Positions 38,763 through 46,855 of a DNA stretch of 64,000 nucleotides are shown one piece after another. The notes under the pieces are model-generated. The model saw only the letters and a list, made by a program, of their open reading frames with translations. It searched no databases and had not been told where the DNA came from. The stretch is taken from the NCBI GenBank assembly GCA_963732765.1, contig CAVTAS010000003.1, positions 310,001-374,000 on the forward strand, read 5' to 3'. The position numbers were made by a program, and so were the translations under genes. The DNA comes from JANYHF01 sp963732765. Lineage in GTDB: Bacteria; Pseudomonadota; Alphaproteobacteria; Rhizobiales; Hyphomicrobiaceae. Every line of letters starts with the position of its first letter. Position 1 is the stretch's first letter.

Positions 38763-39017
38763 GGTGCGTCCCCTATTGCCGGTCCCGCGCCCGGCGGGGA
38801 GTTAACTGGTTGCATCGGCTTCTACAACGGCGGGCGCAGAAACGGAACGCGACCAATGGGTTGTGCACAGGCGGCGCGGAGGGGGGGCGCAAGCGGGGAA
38901 GGGTGGATCGGATGCAGTTCGAATGGCCGGCATTGCGGACTCGGGCGCAGTCTGAACGGTGTCCTTGCGGTTTTCCGATCAACTGCGCGACCCAGAAACA
39001 AGTAGCGCGCGGTGGGT
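38763..39017. other. intergenic region, no convincing gene
   Basis: Several overlapping open frames exist on both strands but none has a recognisable domain, and all are typical high-GC shadows. It contains the promoter side of the DUF1761 operon and leads into a direct repeat that flanks the wrecked nucleotidyltransferase gene. Confidence 0.5.
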
Positions 39018-39093
39018 CCGGCGGGAGCGCGGGGTCATCGGGGCGGCGGCATGCCTTGGCCAGCTGGCACCCGAAGGGATATGGTGGGTGTGC
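39018..39093. repeat. direct repeat flanking the nucleotidyltransferase pseudogene, left copy
   Basis: It starts with ccggcgggagcgcggggt, which is identical at 40230, and ends with ggtgggtgtgc, identical at 40304. The middle is related but has indels (ggcggcgg...ccttgg in both). Confidence 0.65.
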
Positions 39094-39128
39094 ATTGGGC
39101 AAGGGGACGGTGCGGGTAACGATTGCGC

Positions 39129-39238
39129 TTAGCAGACCGTCGTGGGCCGCCATTCGCCGGTCTGCTTAGATACACATTCATAAATCTGTATCTAACGAAC
39201 CGCCGATCTCAGATACGAAATCCGAAAGTGTATCTAAA
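39129..39238. other. stem-loop region upstream of the nucleotidyltransferase pseudogene
   Basis: A 9-bp stem agcagaccg / cggtctgct (39131-39139 and 39158-39166) is followed by an AT-rich patch with inverted copies of ttagatacac (39167) and gtgtatctaa (39229). It occupies the position where the intact nucleotidyltransferase gene near rho also has a stem-loop, but the two sequences are unrelated. Confidence 0.5.
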
Positions 39239-39255
39239 ATGCGGCCTCGATACCC

Positions 39256-40184
39256 CTGAACATCCAGACGCTCTACGCGGGCCTGCTCCAGACCGTCGCA
39301 ACTGCCGAGTACGCGCCGGCTCCATCAGCACGCGCGCCTTCAAGGGGCGCGATTACCTCTACTGACAACCAAGGATGGCGTCACGGCCAACAGCGGTCGC
39401 TCGGCCGGCAGACGATCCCGACGTGCAGTCCGAGGCGGAGGCGTATCGCCGCGCCGAGCGGCAGGCGAAGGCACAACGAACAACCGTATCGGCCCTGAAG
39501 ACCGCACGGCTACCAGCCCCTTCTTTGCGCTGGGACGTGTCTTCGAGGCTGTCCCAATGCAGGACTGTTTCAAAAGCGGCGTCACTTGATCGGCACGGCT
39601 GCCTTCCAGACCTATGCCTGCATCGTTGGCACCTATCTCCCGGGCGCCGCGGTTATGACGGAGGATGCTGATTGCTGGTTGCCTCTTTTGTCGCTGGCGA
39701 TGAGACGTTGGACTGGAGACGATTCTGAAGCGCGCCGACCCGACCTTCCGGCCAAAGATGAATGTAACTGACCGCCTGCCGAAGGTGTTCGAAGCCGACA
39801 ACCGGTTCCAGGTTGAGATCCTGACCAAGCTCGGGCGGGGACGGAAATCGCCGGTGCTGGTGGAGGCACTTAGGCGTTTCGGCAATCGCCTTGCCGTTCA
39901 TGGAGTATCTGGCGGAGGAGAGCATCGAGGCCGTGGCCTTGTACGGGTCTGGAGTCCTGGTGCGCGTGCCACCGCCGCTGCGCTATGCGGCGCACAAGCT
40001 GCTGATCGCGCAGGAGCGCAATGATCGCTCCTGATCAAAAAGGCGAAGGATCTGGATGCAGGCCAGGGAACTGATCGACATCGCAATAGCGACGAATCTG
40101 AAGCCTGGGAAGGACGTTCTCGCCGATGTTCGCGACCGTGGTCCAACGTGGCGCAAGAATATTGACGGTCGCTTGCGGAGATAG
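39256..40184 (+). pseudogene. GSU2403-type nucleotidyltransferase-fold protein, multiply frameshifted
   Basis: Reading across three frames gives a nearly complete protein: NIQTLYAGLLQTVA, KGRDYLYLTTKDGVTANS, DDPDVQSEAEAYRRAERQAK, LIGTAAFQTYACIVGTYLPG, AAVMTEDAD, KMNVTDRLPKVFEADNRFQV, FMEYLAEESIEAVALYGSGV and DVRDRGPTWRKNI before a TAG. The IGTAAFQTY...EDAD spacing is the nucleotidyltransferase-fold signature (GTxA and DxD). At least five frameshifts and one in-frame stop destroy it. It belongs to the same family as the intact gene inserted at rho (57136-58116), though not closely. Direct repeats flank it. Confidence 0.8.
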
Positions 40185-40229
40185 GGCGAAGTGGCCGGCG
40201 TGACGGCGGAACTGGCAGGGCGCGGGGTT

Positions 40230-40314
40230 CCGGCGGGAGCGCGGGGTATGTTACTCGGCGGACGGCGGCGTTCCTTGGCTGCCGGTGCCCGCGGGAGATG
40301 TGGGGTGGGTGTGC
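40230..40314. repeat. direct repeat flanking the nucleotidyltransferase pseudogene, right copy
   Basis: This is the partner of 39018-39093, same orientation, with an 18-base identical left end and an 11-base identical right end. The middle has drifted. The pair brackets the pseudogene about 1.2 kb apart. Confidence 0.65.
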
Positions 40315-40486
40315 GTAGTTTGCAAGCGATGCAGTGGGTTGAGTGAACTCATAAGTCACTCAACTTGTTGCAGCGCCTTTTTTCGGTGGAGAACTGAGTA
40401 CCCATATGGAGCGATGAGGCACTCAAATGTACTCTTGCGTTGTGGCCCGGCGATTCGGGTCTGCGACCTTGGGACGGAGAGTGCGC

Positions 40487-40975
40487 ATGTCTGAAGCTGA
40501 TGCGATCAAGGACCTACTTGGCGATTTTGATTTCGAGCGTCGGCTCATCGAGGCTTATCGGCGCGGTCTTCGCGATGGCGCGTCTATGACACGAGAGAAG
40601 ATATTGAGGGCGGCCTCAGACCCAGACCTGATTGTACCAGCGGTTACGGTAGAGCAGTTGGGAACCTCAACTGCCGAGACGAACCGCAACTCTACACCTC
40701 AAGGGCGGGTGGCTCACGGTACTGTTCGACCACTGGTTCAAAGAGTTCTCAAAGAAAACCCGGGGATGACAAAATCTGAGACCGCACGGAAGGTCGCCGC
40801 AATCGATCAACGGATTGCCCAAGCCTCCGTAGGAAATGAATTAAATCGGAACAAGGATACACTCTACCGTTGCGTCGATGGCAACTGGTATTGCGCCGAA
40901 CGCCTTGAGCAAGATGCGACGGAGGCTGCTTCGGACAGCCTCCGTCGACAAGGGGACGGTCCGGTTCTCCAGTAG
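40487..40975 (+). CDS. hypothetical protein with a winged-helix-like C-terminal domain
   Basis: The 162-residue protein begins SEADAIKDLLGDFDFERRLI and EAYRRGLRDGASMTREKILR. Its second half, TVRPLVQRVLKENPGMTKSE then TARKVAAIDQRIAQASVGNE then LNRNKDTLYRCVDGNWYCAE, has the rhythm of a small winged-helix domain ending in a wing (RCVDGNWYCAE). I do not recognise a named family. ATG 40487 is chosen over an open-frame extension of 20 residues. It lies in the accessory zone between a wrecked nucleotidyltransferase gene and a damaged hicAB locus. A strong hairpin lies inside its 3' end. Confidence 0.65.
   Translation: MSEADAIKDLLGDFDFERRLIEAYRRGLRDGASMTREKILRAASDPDLIVPAVTVEQLGTSTAETNRNSTPQGRVAHGTVRPLVQRVLKENPGMTKSETARKVAAIDQRIAQASVGNELNRNKDTLYRCVDGNWYCAERLEQDATEAASDSLRRQGDGPVLQ
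40917..40947. terminator. 12-bp hairpin at the 3' end of the hypothetical gene
   Basis: Perfect arms cgacggaggctg / cagcctccgtcg with a seven-base loop (cttcgga) lie within the last codons of the preceding gene. There is no T-run, so it may slow polymerase or protect the mRNA rather than terminate cleanly. Confidence 0.6.
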
Positions 40976-41141
40976 TGCTGCTACTGGACCGCTCCCCGAC
41001 CCTTTCGCCGGTATTGAGCCCCTAACTCCTGCCAAGGACGGCTCAGTGCCAAGTCACCAACTCCAACAGGGCTAGGCCCAAGGAGGTGCGTCGTGTGGTC
41101 AGCGACCCGGAGATCATCGTAACTAATCTGAGGTTCAGAGA

Positions 41142-41181
41142 CCGACGCGTGGATCAGGTTCCATCTGGTACCACGCGTCGG
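41142..41181. repeat. 11-bp inverted repeat
   Basis: Arms ccgacgcgtgg / ccacgcgtcgg are perfect, 18 bases apart. They lie in the gap between the hypothetical gene and the hicB relic. No T-run follows on either strand. It could be an operator, a terminator core or a repeat end. Confidence 0.55.
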
Positions 41182-41255
41182 AATTGTTGATCTAGTTCGC
41201 CCCAAGAAGCAATCAAAACCGCGCTGATTCCACAAGAATGAATTGATGAGGCAGC

Positions 41256-41525
41256 TTACGCGATTGCCACACCAAACCCGTTCGCCCGGTTGTGCTCCGC
41301 CAAAAACTCCGTCAAATCGGCCACCGACGTTGGCGGCGGCAGTGGCTTGCCGTCAGCCCGGAAAATCTCGATCCACTCGTCCACGATTTCGCAGAGCTCA
41401 GCGTAGACCACCTTCTCATCATCGCCGTGGCAACCCCCGAAAAACAGGCCGGGAACGCGCCCGACGTAGCATCCGTCTTCCTCAGACCAAGCGACGATCT
41501 TGAGATACCGATCACTGTCTTTCGT
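41256..41525 (-). pseudogene. HicB-like second copy lacking a start codon
   Basis: The frame reads KDSDRYLKIVAWSEEDGCYV, then GRVPGLFFGGCHGDDEKVVY, AELCEIVDEWIEIFRADGKP and LPPPTSVADLTEFLAEHNRA to a TAA. It is a paralogue of the neighbouring hicB (same KDS.RY.KIV.WSE start, same GGCHGDDE and ADGKPLPPPT motifs). At the position of the neighbour's ATG it has ACG, and no other start codon lies nearby in frame, so it is probably not translated unless coupled to the upstream gene. The coding sequence itself is otherwise intact. It lies 14 bases after the hicB stop. Confidence 0.75.
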
Positions 41526-41539
41526 TTGCCGCTCAGTCC

Positions 41540-41824
41540 CTATGCGACCAGTGCATCGTCTTTCTGCCTCAACTCGTCCTCGCTCGCCCTCTCAGCAACC
41601 AGTACATCCGCCAGCGCTCGCCCAATCGTCGGCGGCGGCAGCGGCTTGCCATCAGCCCGGATCATCTCGACGATCTCCTCGGCGATCTCGCAGAGTTCGG
41701 CGAACACCGATGCCTCGTCGTCGCCGTGACAACCGCCGTAGATCAACCCGGGAATGGTGCCGATGTAGATTTTATCTACCTCCGACCACTGCACAATCTT
41801 GGCGTACCGCGCGCTGTCTTTCAT
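41540..41824 (-). CDS. hicB: HicB-family antitoxin
   Basis: The 94-residue protein has the partial RNase-H-like HicB domain: ARYAKIVQWSEVDKIYIGTI, PGLIYGGCHGDDEASVFAEL, CEIAEEIVEMIRADGKPLPP. It would neutralise the HicA mRNA interferase and may bind DNA. The start codon overlaps the hicA stop (ATGA), the normal hicA-hicB order. Its toxin gene is split by an inserted repeat element, so it may be free of a toxin. A second, start-less paralogue follows immediately. Confidence 0.85.
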   Translation of the reverse strand: MKDSARYAKIVQWSEVDKIYIGTIPGLIYGGCHGDDEASVFAELCEIAEEIVEMIRADGKPLPPPTIGRALADVLVAERASEDELRQKDDALVA

Positions 41825-42237
41825 TTGCCGGCGTCCTTGATGGCTCTGCGGACCTTGATCTCTTGGTAATCTTGGGCGTCAGCCCCTAGTGTTCTGGCGC
41901 ACACAGAAGGTACCCAAAACCTCGTCATCCCCGCGTAGGCGGGGATCCAGCCAAGCCTGAGTTGTGCTCGCTCGCCAACCCAGAATAGCTCGCATTGTCA
42001 GCAGCTTGTGGGGTATATAGGCTGTGTAACACTCTGGCATGCATGGATCCCCGCCTTCGCGGGGATGACGAATTGGCCGGGTACCAAACGATAGCGCCAG
42101 AACACTAGCTTACCAGAAATCGTGACCGGATTCAGCACCTTCGGATGTTCGTAGTTCCGATGGCTGCCTTTGCCGCCCCGGTTTTTGAACCCGGCAGCCT
42201 CAAGCATCCTGATCAAATCACGGATCTTCTTCGGCAC
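41821..42237 (-). pseudogene. hicA: hicA toxin gene split by a MITE
   Basis: The 5' part encodes PKKIRDLIRMLEAAGFKNRG and GKGSHRNYEHPKVLNPVTIS, the HicA double-stranded-RNA-binding-like fold with the catalytic His in GSHRNY. After GK the frame enters an inserted element and picks up unrelated sequence (FVIPAKAGIHACQ). On the far side the original frame resumes as GADAQDYQEIKVRRAIKDAG and stops in the ATGA overlap with hicB. Removing the element between its ctag ends gives a HicA of about 65 residues, normal length. The toxin as encoded now is almost surely inactive. Confidence 0.85.
41886..42108. mobile_element. MITE with 15-bp terminal inverted repeats, inserted in hicA
   Basis: The ends are perfect inverted copies, ctagtgttctggcgc and gcgccagaacactag, about 220 bases apart, with TA (or CTAG) at each edge as expected for a TA-targeting, IS630/mariner-like element. 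The inside contains the common module cgtcatccccgcg ... cgcggggatgacg, also found at 60760-60911. No transposase is encoded, so it was moved in trans. Confidence 0.82.
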
Positions 42238-42261
42238 GCCCCAGCCCCCGCATCAGCAGCC

Positions 42262-44088
42262 TCACGCCACCTCCGCCGACTTCGACCGCTCCATGCGTTT
42301 GCGCAAGTTCGGGTCCAGCCAGCGCTTGCGGATGCGGATGCTCTCAGGTGTGACTTCGACCAGCTCGTCGTCCTCGATGTAGGCCAGCGACTTTTCCAGC
42401 GTCATCTGCATCGGCGGGCTCAACGCCGTCAACTCGTCTTTGCCGGCGGCGCGGACGTTGGTCAGCTTCTTGTTCTCGACCACGTTGACGATCAGGTCGT
42501 TGTCCTTGGCGTGCTGGCCGATGATCATGCCTTCGTAGACCGTCACGCCCGCGCCGATCATCAGCTTGCCGCGGTCTTCCAGGTACCACAGCGAGTACTG
42601 CGTCGCGGTGCCGGCTGCGTTCGAGATCAGCACGCCGTTGCGGCGGCCCTGCACTTCGCCCTTGGTGGGGCCGTAGCTGTGGAACAGACGGTTCATCACC
42701 GCCGTGCCGCGCGTGTCGGAGAGCAGTTCGCTCTGGTAGCCGATCAGGCCGCGTGTCGGGGCCTTGAACACCAGGCGCTGACGCCCGCCGCCCGAGGACT
42801 TCATCTCCAACAGATCGCCGCGGCGCTCGCTCAGCTTCTGCACCACCACGCCCGAGAATTCCTCGTCGACGTCGATGATCACTTCTTCAAATGGCTCCAG
42901 CCGCGCTCCGGTCGCCTCGTCCGTCTTGTAGACGACTTGCGGGCGCGACACTGTCAGCTCGAAGCCTTCGCGGCGCATGGTCTCGATCAGGATCGCGAGC
43001 TGCAATTCGCCGCGGCCCGACACCATGAAGGCGTCGGTGTCGCCGGTTTCGGAAATGCGCAGGGCGACGTTGCCCTCGGCCTCGCGCATCAGCCGGTCAC
43101 GGATGACGCGGCTTTGCACTTTATCGCCATCCTGGCCGACCAACGGACCGTCGTTGATGCGGAACGTCATGCTCAAGGTCGGCGGGTCCACCGGCTGGCT
43201 GTCGATGGGCGTTTCAACTTCGACGGCGCAATAGGTGTCGGCCACGGTGGCCGCCGACAGTCCGGCGATGGCGACGATATCGCCCGCCACGCCCTGATCG
43301 ATCGCCGTCCGCTCAAGCCCACGGAAGGCCAGCACCTTCGAGGCGCGGCCGGTTTCCAGCACCTTGCCGTCGCGCGACAGGGCTTTGATGGCCATGTTCG
43401 GTTTCACAATGCCGGACGAAATGCGACCGGTCAGGATGCGGCCAAGGAAGGGATCGACTTCCAGCGTCGTCGCCAGCATGCGGAACGGTCCTTCCTCGAC
43501 CGTCGGCTTGGGCACATGTTTTACGACCATATCGAGCAGCGGCCCCATGTTCTCCTTCGGCCCCTTGGGGTCGAGCGCCATCCAGCCCTCGCGGGCCGAA
43601 CCGTAGAGCACCGGGAAATCGAGCTGATGTTCGTCGGCGTCGAGGGCCGCGAACAGATCGAAAATCTCATCTAGAACCGCGACGTGGCGCTCGTCTGGAC
43701 GGTCGATCTTGTTGATCGCCACGATGGGCCGAATGCCGCGCTTGAGCGCTTTGGAGACCACGAACTTGGTCTGCGGCAGCGGGCCTTCCGAAGCGTCGAC
43801 CAGCACGATAGCGCCGTCGACCATGCTGAGGATGCGCTCCACCTCGCCGCCGAAATCGGCGTGGCCGGGGGTATCGACGATGTTGAGGCGCGTGCCTTTC
43901 CACACCAGGCTGGTGCACTTGGCCAGAATGGTGATGCCGCGCTCGCGCTCCAAGTCATTGGAATCCATCGCTCTTTCGGCAACCTTCTGGTTGTCGCGGA
44001 AGGCGCCGGACTGCCTGAGCAGCACGTCGATCATTGTCGTCTTGCCATGGTCGACGTGGGCGATAATGGCGATGTTGCGGAGCTCCAT
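42262..44088 (-). CDS. typA: GTP-binding translation/ribosome assembly factor TypA (BipA)
   Basis: The 608-residue translational GTPase has AHVDHGKTTMIDVLLRQSG (G1), ERERGITILAK (G2), IVDTPGHADFGGEVER (G3) and VAINKIDRPD (G4), then the EF-G-like domains III and V and the BipA-specific C-terminal domain (EVQGRRNGVLISNAAGTATQ). It binds ribosomes and helps 50S assembly and cold and stress adaptation. The last residues are Lys/Arg-rich. It lies directly upstream of the damaged hicA on the same strand. Confidence 0.97.
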   Translation of the reverse strand: MELRNIAIIAHVDHGKTTMIDVLLRQSGAFRDNQKVAERAMDSNDLERERGITILAKCTSLVWKGTRLNIVDTPGHADFGGEVERILSMVDGAIVLVDASEGPLPQTKFVVSKALKRGIRPIVAINKIDRPDERHVAVLDEIFDLFAALDADEHQLDFPVLYGSAREGWMALDPKGPKENMGPLLDMVVKHVPKPTVEEGPFRMLATTLEVDPFLGRILTGRISSGIVKPNMAIKALSRDGKVLETGRASKVLAFRGLERTAIDQGVAGDIVAIAGLSAATVADTYCAVEVETPIDSQPVDPPTLSMTFRINDGPLVGQDGDKVQSRVIRDRLMREAEGNVALRISETGDTDAFMVSGRGELQLAILIETMRREGFELTVSRPQVVYKTDEATGARLEPFEEVIIDVDEEFSGVVVQKLSERRGDLLEMKSSGGGRQRLVFKAPTRGLIGYQSELLSDTRGTAVMNRLFHSYGPTKGEVQGRRNGVLISNAAGTATQYSLWYLEDRGKLMIGAGVTVYEGMIIGQHAKDNDLIVNVVENKKLTNVRAAGKDELTALSPPMQMTLEKSLAYIEDDELVEVTPESIRIRKRWLDPNLRKRMERSKSAEVA

Positions 44089-44190
44089 GGGGGGACCCGT
44101 GGCTTTCTATGAGGTTTGCTGTGGATTGGGCTTTCGCGGAGCCGATAGCACATTGCGTTCGGGCAAGCTACTGTTGCAGTGCAGCATGGG

Positions 44191-44330
44191 TCTTTGTTGG
44201 TCGCGGAAGTCTTTAGTTGGCGCCCGGCGACACCCGTAACCGGTCGCCGGCCGCCGTGCGCGGAACTCCGTCGCGGGCGGCCGGCTCGCGGTTACGCGAG
44301 TCGCCCGCGACCAACAAAGACTCCCGCGAC
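44191..44330. repeat. GTAACC-type structured repeat, inverted double unit
   Basis: The left unit reads tagttggcgcccgg, cacccgtaaccggtcgcc; the right unit is a related sequence in the opposite orientation, gcggttacgcgagtcgcc, cgcgaccaacaaag. Together they could fold into one long imperfect hairpin. A single unit of the family lies at 16845-16910. It occupies most of the typA leader region, divergent from a J-domain gene. Confidence 0.65.
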
Positions 44331-44454
44331 GGAGCAGTGGGACAACCATCTTCAACACAATATAAACGCTTTGCCGTTACCTTTCGTAAGTTGTGTGGGC
44401 GGTCGCGGTGCGCACCCACGCTGGACTGCCAAACTCTGTGGGACAACCTGCGAC

Positions 44455-44958
44455 ATGATGAAGGGTGATGGCGATTACGCACGCATGAACCGCACGACGG
44501 TTCAGGTGACCATTACCCTGGCCACCGGCGTGCAGATGCGTGGCAACGTCTTCCACTCCAAGACCAAGACCTTGCAGGAAGAGCTGAACAAGGGCGAAAG
44601 CTTCATCGAGTTCGAACCGATGGAAGGCCAGCGCATGTTCCTGGCCCGCACCGCCATCGCCGCCGTCAAGGAATACAACATTCCGCGCGTCGACCAGATG
44701 AGCCGGCGCACCACGGCCTTGGAACAGTTCGATCCCTACGAAGTGCTGGGCCTGAAGAAGGGCGCCGACGCCACCCAGATCCGCAGTGCCTATGTCGCGC
44801 TGGCCAAGATCTACCACCCCGACCGCTTCCTGCGCACCGACCTGCCGCCCGAAGTCGCCGAGTATCTCAGCGCCGTCGCCACGCGCGTGAACCTCGCCTA
44901 CTCCGAGCTGCGCATGACCGTCACCAGCAACGCCTCCCTCAACGAACACGCGGCTTGA
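44455..44958 (+). CDS. J-domain protein with N-terminal beta domain (copy 1)
   Basis: The 167-residue protein has an N-terminal beta-rich half (TTVQVTITLATGVQMRGNVF, then FIEFEPMEGQRMFLARTAIA) and a C-terminal J domain: FDPYEVLGLKKGADATQIRS and AYVALAKIYHPDRF with the HPD motif that activates Hsp70 ATPase. The C-terminal placement of the J domain is unlike DnaJ itself. It probably recruits DnaK to a specific client or the envelope. Start choice lies between 44455, 44458 and 44485. A paralogue follows 270 bases downstream. Confidence 0.85.
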   Translation: MMKGDGDYARMNRTTVQVTITLATGVQMRGNVFHSKTKTLQEELNKGESFIEFEPMEGQRMFLARTAIAAVKEYNIPRVDQMSRRTTALEQFDPYEVLGLKKGADATQIRSAYVALAKIYHPDRFLRTDLPPEVAEYLSAVATRVNLAYSELRMTVTSNASLNEHAA

Positions 44959-45082
44959 TACGTTAAGATACGGCGCCGCTTCCCAAGGGGCGCAGCCCCA
45001 TTCGGGCGGAGAGACAGCGCACGGGCGCCGGCGCGCAGTGGCGCTTACGGCCAATGGCCGAAGAGGCTCTGTCGTTTTGTCG

Positions 45083-45155
<73 letters not shown>

Positions 45156-45227
45156 CACCACCTTCCATCCGGCACGATCCCTGCATCTGACCCTGCAGTA
45201 TCATTTCGGAACGGCAGGTAACTATCC

Positions 45228-45737
45228 ATGTTCGAGCGCAATCGCGTCGACCGGCTTCATGAGCCCGAGAAAACCTCAACGACCGTTGAAGTCACCCTGG
45301 AAGACGGCGATACCGTCACGGGGCGCGTGTTTTTCGCCTCGACCCGCTCGCTGGGCGATGAGCTGAACAACCCGGGCAGCTTCCTCGATTTCGAAGCCTA
45401 CGACGGCGATCGCTTCTTCCTTGCCAAGGGCTCGGTGCAGGTCGTGCGCCCGCGCGCCATTCCCAAGGCCGACCAACTGGCACGCGCGCAGGTCAAGAGC
45501 GAGCTGTTCAATCCGTGGACGGTGCTCGGCGTCACCGATGGGGCGACCAAAGACGAAGTGCGCGAGGCCTATCACCGCCTGGTCAAGCAGTACCATCCCG
45601 ATCGCTTCGCCAACATGGAACTGCCCGCCGAAGTGAAGGACTATCTCAACGCCATGGCGCGGCGCGTGAATGCAGCGTATACGACGCTGAACGGCGGCAT
45701 TAAGCGCGAGGCGGCGCAGGCGGGGGGCCAAGCCTAA
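45228..45737 (+). CDS. J-domain protein with N-terminal beta domain (copy 2)
   Basis: The 169-residue paralogue of the preceding gene has the same order: a beta-rich half (TTVEVTLEDGDTVTGRVFFA, LNNPGSFLDFEAYDGDRFFL) and a C-terminal J domain (FNPWTVLGVTDGATKDEVRE, AYHRLVKQYHPDRFANMELP) with HPD. The tail is Ala/Gly-rich. Conserved blocks shared with copy 1 include SLGDEL/TLQEEL, FL/IEFE and ARRVN.AY at the end. ggcaggtaac lies upstream of the ATG. The two copies may have arisen by local duplication. Confidence 0.87.
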   Translation: MFERNRVDRLHEPEKTSTTVEVTLEDGDTVTGRVFFASTRSLGDELNNPGSFLDFEAYDGDRFFLAKGSVQVVRPRAIPKADQLARAQVKSELFNPWTVLGVTDGATKDEVREAYHRLVKQYHPDRFANMELPAEVKDYLNAMARRVNAAYTTLNGGIKREAAQAGGQA

Positions 45738-45751
45738 GCGCGAAGCGCATT

Positions 45752-45982
45752 TCTCCTCTCCCCCGCCTCTTTACGGGGGAGAGGATGTCGCCCCGAAGCG
45801 CGTTAGCGCGAGGGAATCAGCGGTCGGTGAGGGGCGGCCGCTTGCTCCGTACAGTTCTCACCAGGGACGGAGCCAGCCCCTGCCCCTCACCGACCGCGTG
45901 GCTCTTGCCGCCGAAGTGGGCAGCTGCGAGACGCGGTCTCCTCTCCCCTCGCTGAAGAAGCGAGGGGAGAGGAGAGCCCCTG
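45752..45982. repeat. CCTCTCCCC/GAGGGGC structured repeat, full-length unit
   Basis: The order is hairpin cctctcccccgcc...gggggagagg, then atgtcgccccgaagcg, ggtgaggggcgg, a variable loop, ctgcccctcaccgaccgcg, tggctcttgccgcc, gagacgcggtctcctctccc and a final hairpin ending cgaggggagagga. Nearly the same order occurs at 51182 and 62462. Confidence 0.8.
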
Positions 45983-45984
45983 CC

Positions 45985-46779
45985 TCAAACCGCGACTTTT
46001 TCCGCCGGCACATCGCGCCACACCTTCGGCGTTGCCTGCTCCTTGTCGTACAATTCCTTGTGCAGAGCATCTACAGCAGGATCGGATGCGGCGGCCTTGG
46101 CGTGGCGCTTGGCCTGCCGCTCCTGCCAGCTGCGGGCCCAGCGCGGCGAACCCGATTTTTTCATCCGCTTGCCCCCGAATATCAGTAGCGGACGCGTTGG
46201 CTCTTCCAGATCCAGCTCCTCCAGGAACACTTCGCGTAAGGCGTAAAACGCTTGCAGGATGGCATCGCGGACTTGCTTGCGCTGCTCCTCAGACACGTTT
46301 GATGCCTTGGCTGGATTGAGCGTCTGGAACACACGGCGCATGTCGTGCAGTGGCGCATACGGATAAAGGCCCACCAAGCCTTGCGTCTCGCCGACATTGC
46401 GATAGACCGTGCGCATGTTGTCGATGGTCTCGCTCAGCACATTGAAGGTCGCCACATATTGCTGCTGTGTGGGCTGGTCGTGGTGGGTGAACTCCAGCAG
46501 CGCCGACTTGGCGTGCAGCACGTCGCGCCATTCTTCCTTTAGCGAATCGATGAAGGACGAGCGCTTCTGGTAGACATTGGTGAGATAGGCGACGCCTCCA
46601 GTGGCGATCAGCAGCGACATATCCTTGAGGTAGTCGTAAACCGCCGACCAGGCGATGAAGGCAAGGCTGCCCGTCTCCTGCAGCGGATAACTGAAGCGCG
46701 CGACGGCCGCCAGCAGCAGCACAACGCCGAGAAACACAAATGTAAAGGTCAGCTTCTGCTTCAAACTGCGACGAGTCAT
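45985..46779 (-). CDS. hypothetical membrane-anchored protein
   Basis: The 264-residue protein has two N-terminal membrane helices (LTFTFVFLGVVLLLAAVARF and MSLLIATGGVAYLTNVYQ) and a long helical cytoplasmic part (SFIDSLKEEWRDVLHAKSAL and ETIDNMRTVYRNVGETQGLV). The tail is basic then acidic (KRMKKSGSPRWARSWQERQA). I do not recognise the family. It is followed by a CDP-alcohol phosphatidyltransferase gene in the same orientation upstream (76 bases), so the two may be cotranscribed. The stop codon lies right beside the structured repeat. Confidence 0.7.
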   Translation of the reverse strand: MTRRSLKQKLTFTFVFLGVVLLLAAVARFSYPLQETGSLAFIAWSAVYDYLKDMSLLIATGGVAYLTNVYQKRSSFIDSLKEEWRDVLHAKSALLEFTHHDQPTQQQYVATFNVLSETIDNMRTVYRNVGETQGLVGLYPYAPLHDMRRVFQTLNPAKASNVSEEQRKQVRDAILQAFYALREVFLEELDLEEPTRPLLIFGGKRMKKSGSPRWARSWQERQAKRHAKAAASDPAVDALHKELYDKEQATPKVWRDVPAEKVAV

Positions 46780-46855
46780 GTCTACCCCGACCTATCCGTA
46801 TAACTGCTGAGGCGCCATTGACAGCGTAACCGAGGCGAAATTCCGGACAAGGACA

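Noticed and set aside
41998..42110. HicA with a novel C-terminal half (FVIPAKAGIHACQ)
   Set aside because: This sequence is MITE and repeat DNA; the true C-terminal codons are found on the far side of the element.
42145..43674. Plus-strand open frame of 509 codons
   Set aside because: It is the antisense shadow of typA; the product is low-complexity His/Arg/Ala/Leu sequence.
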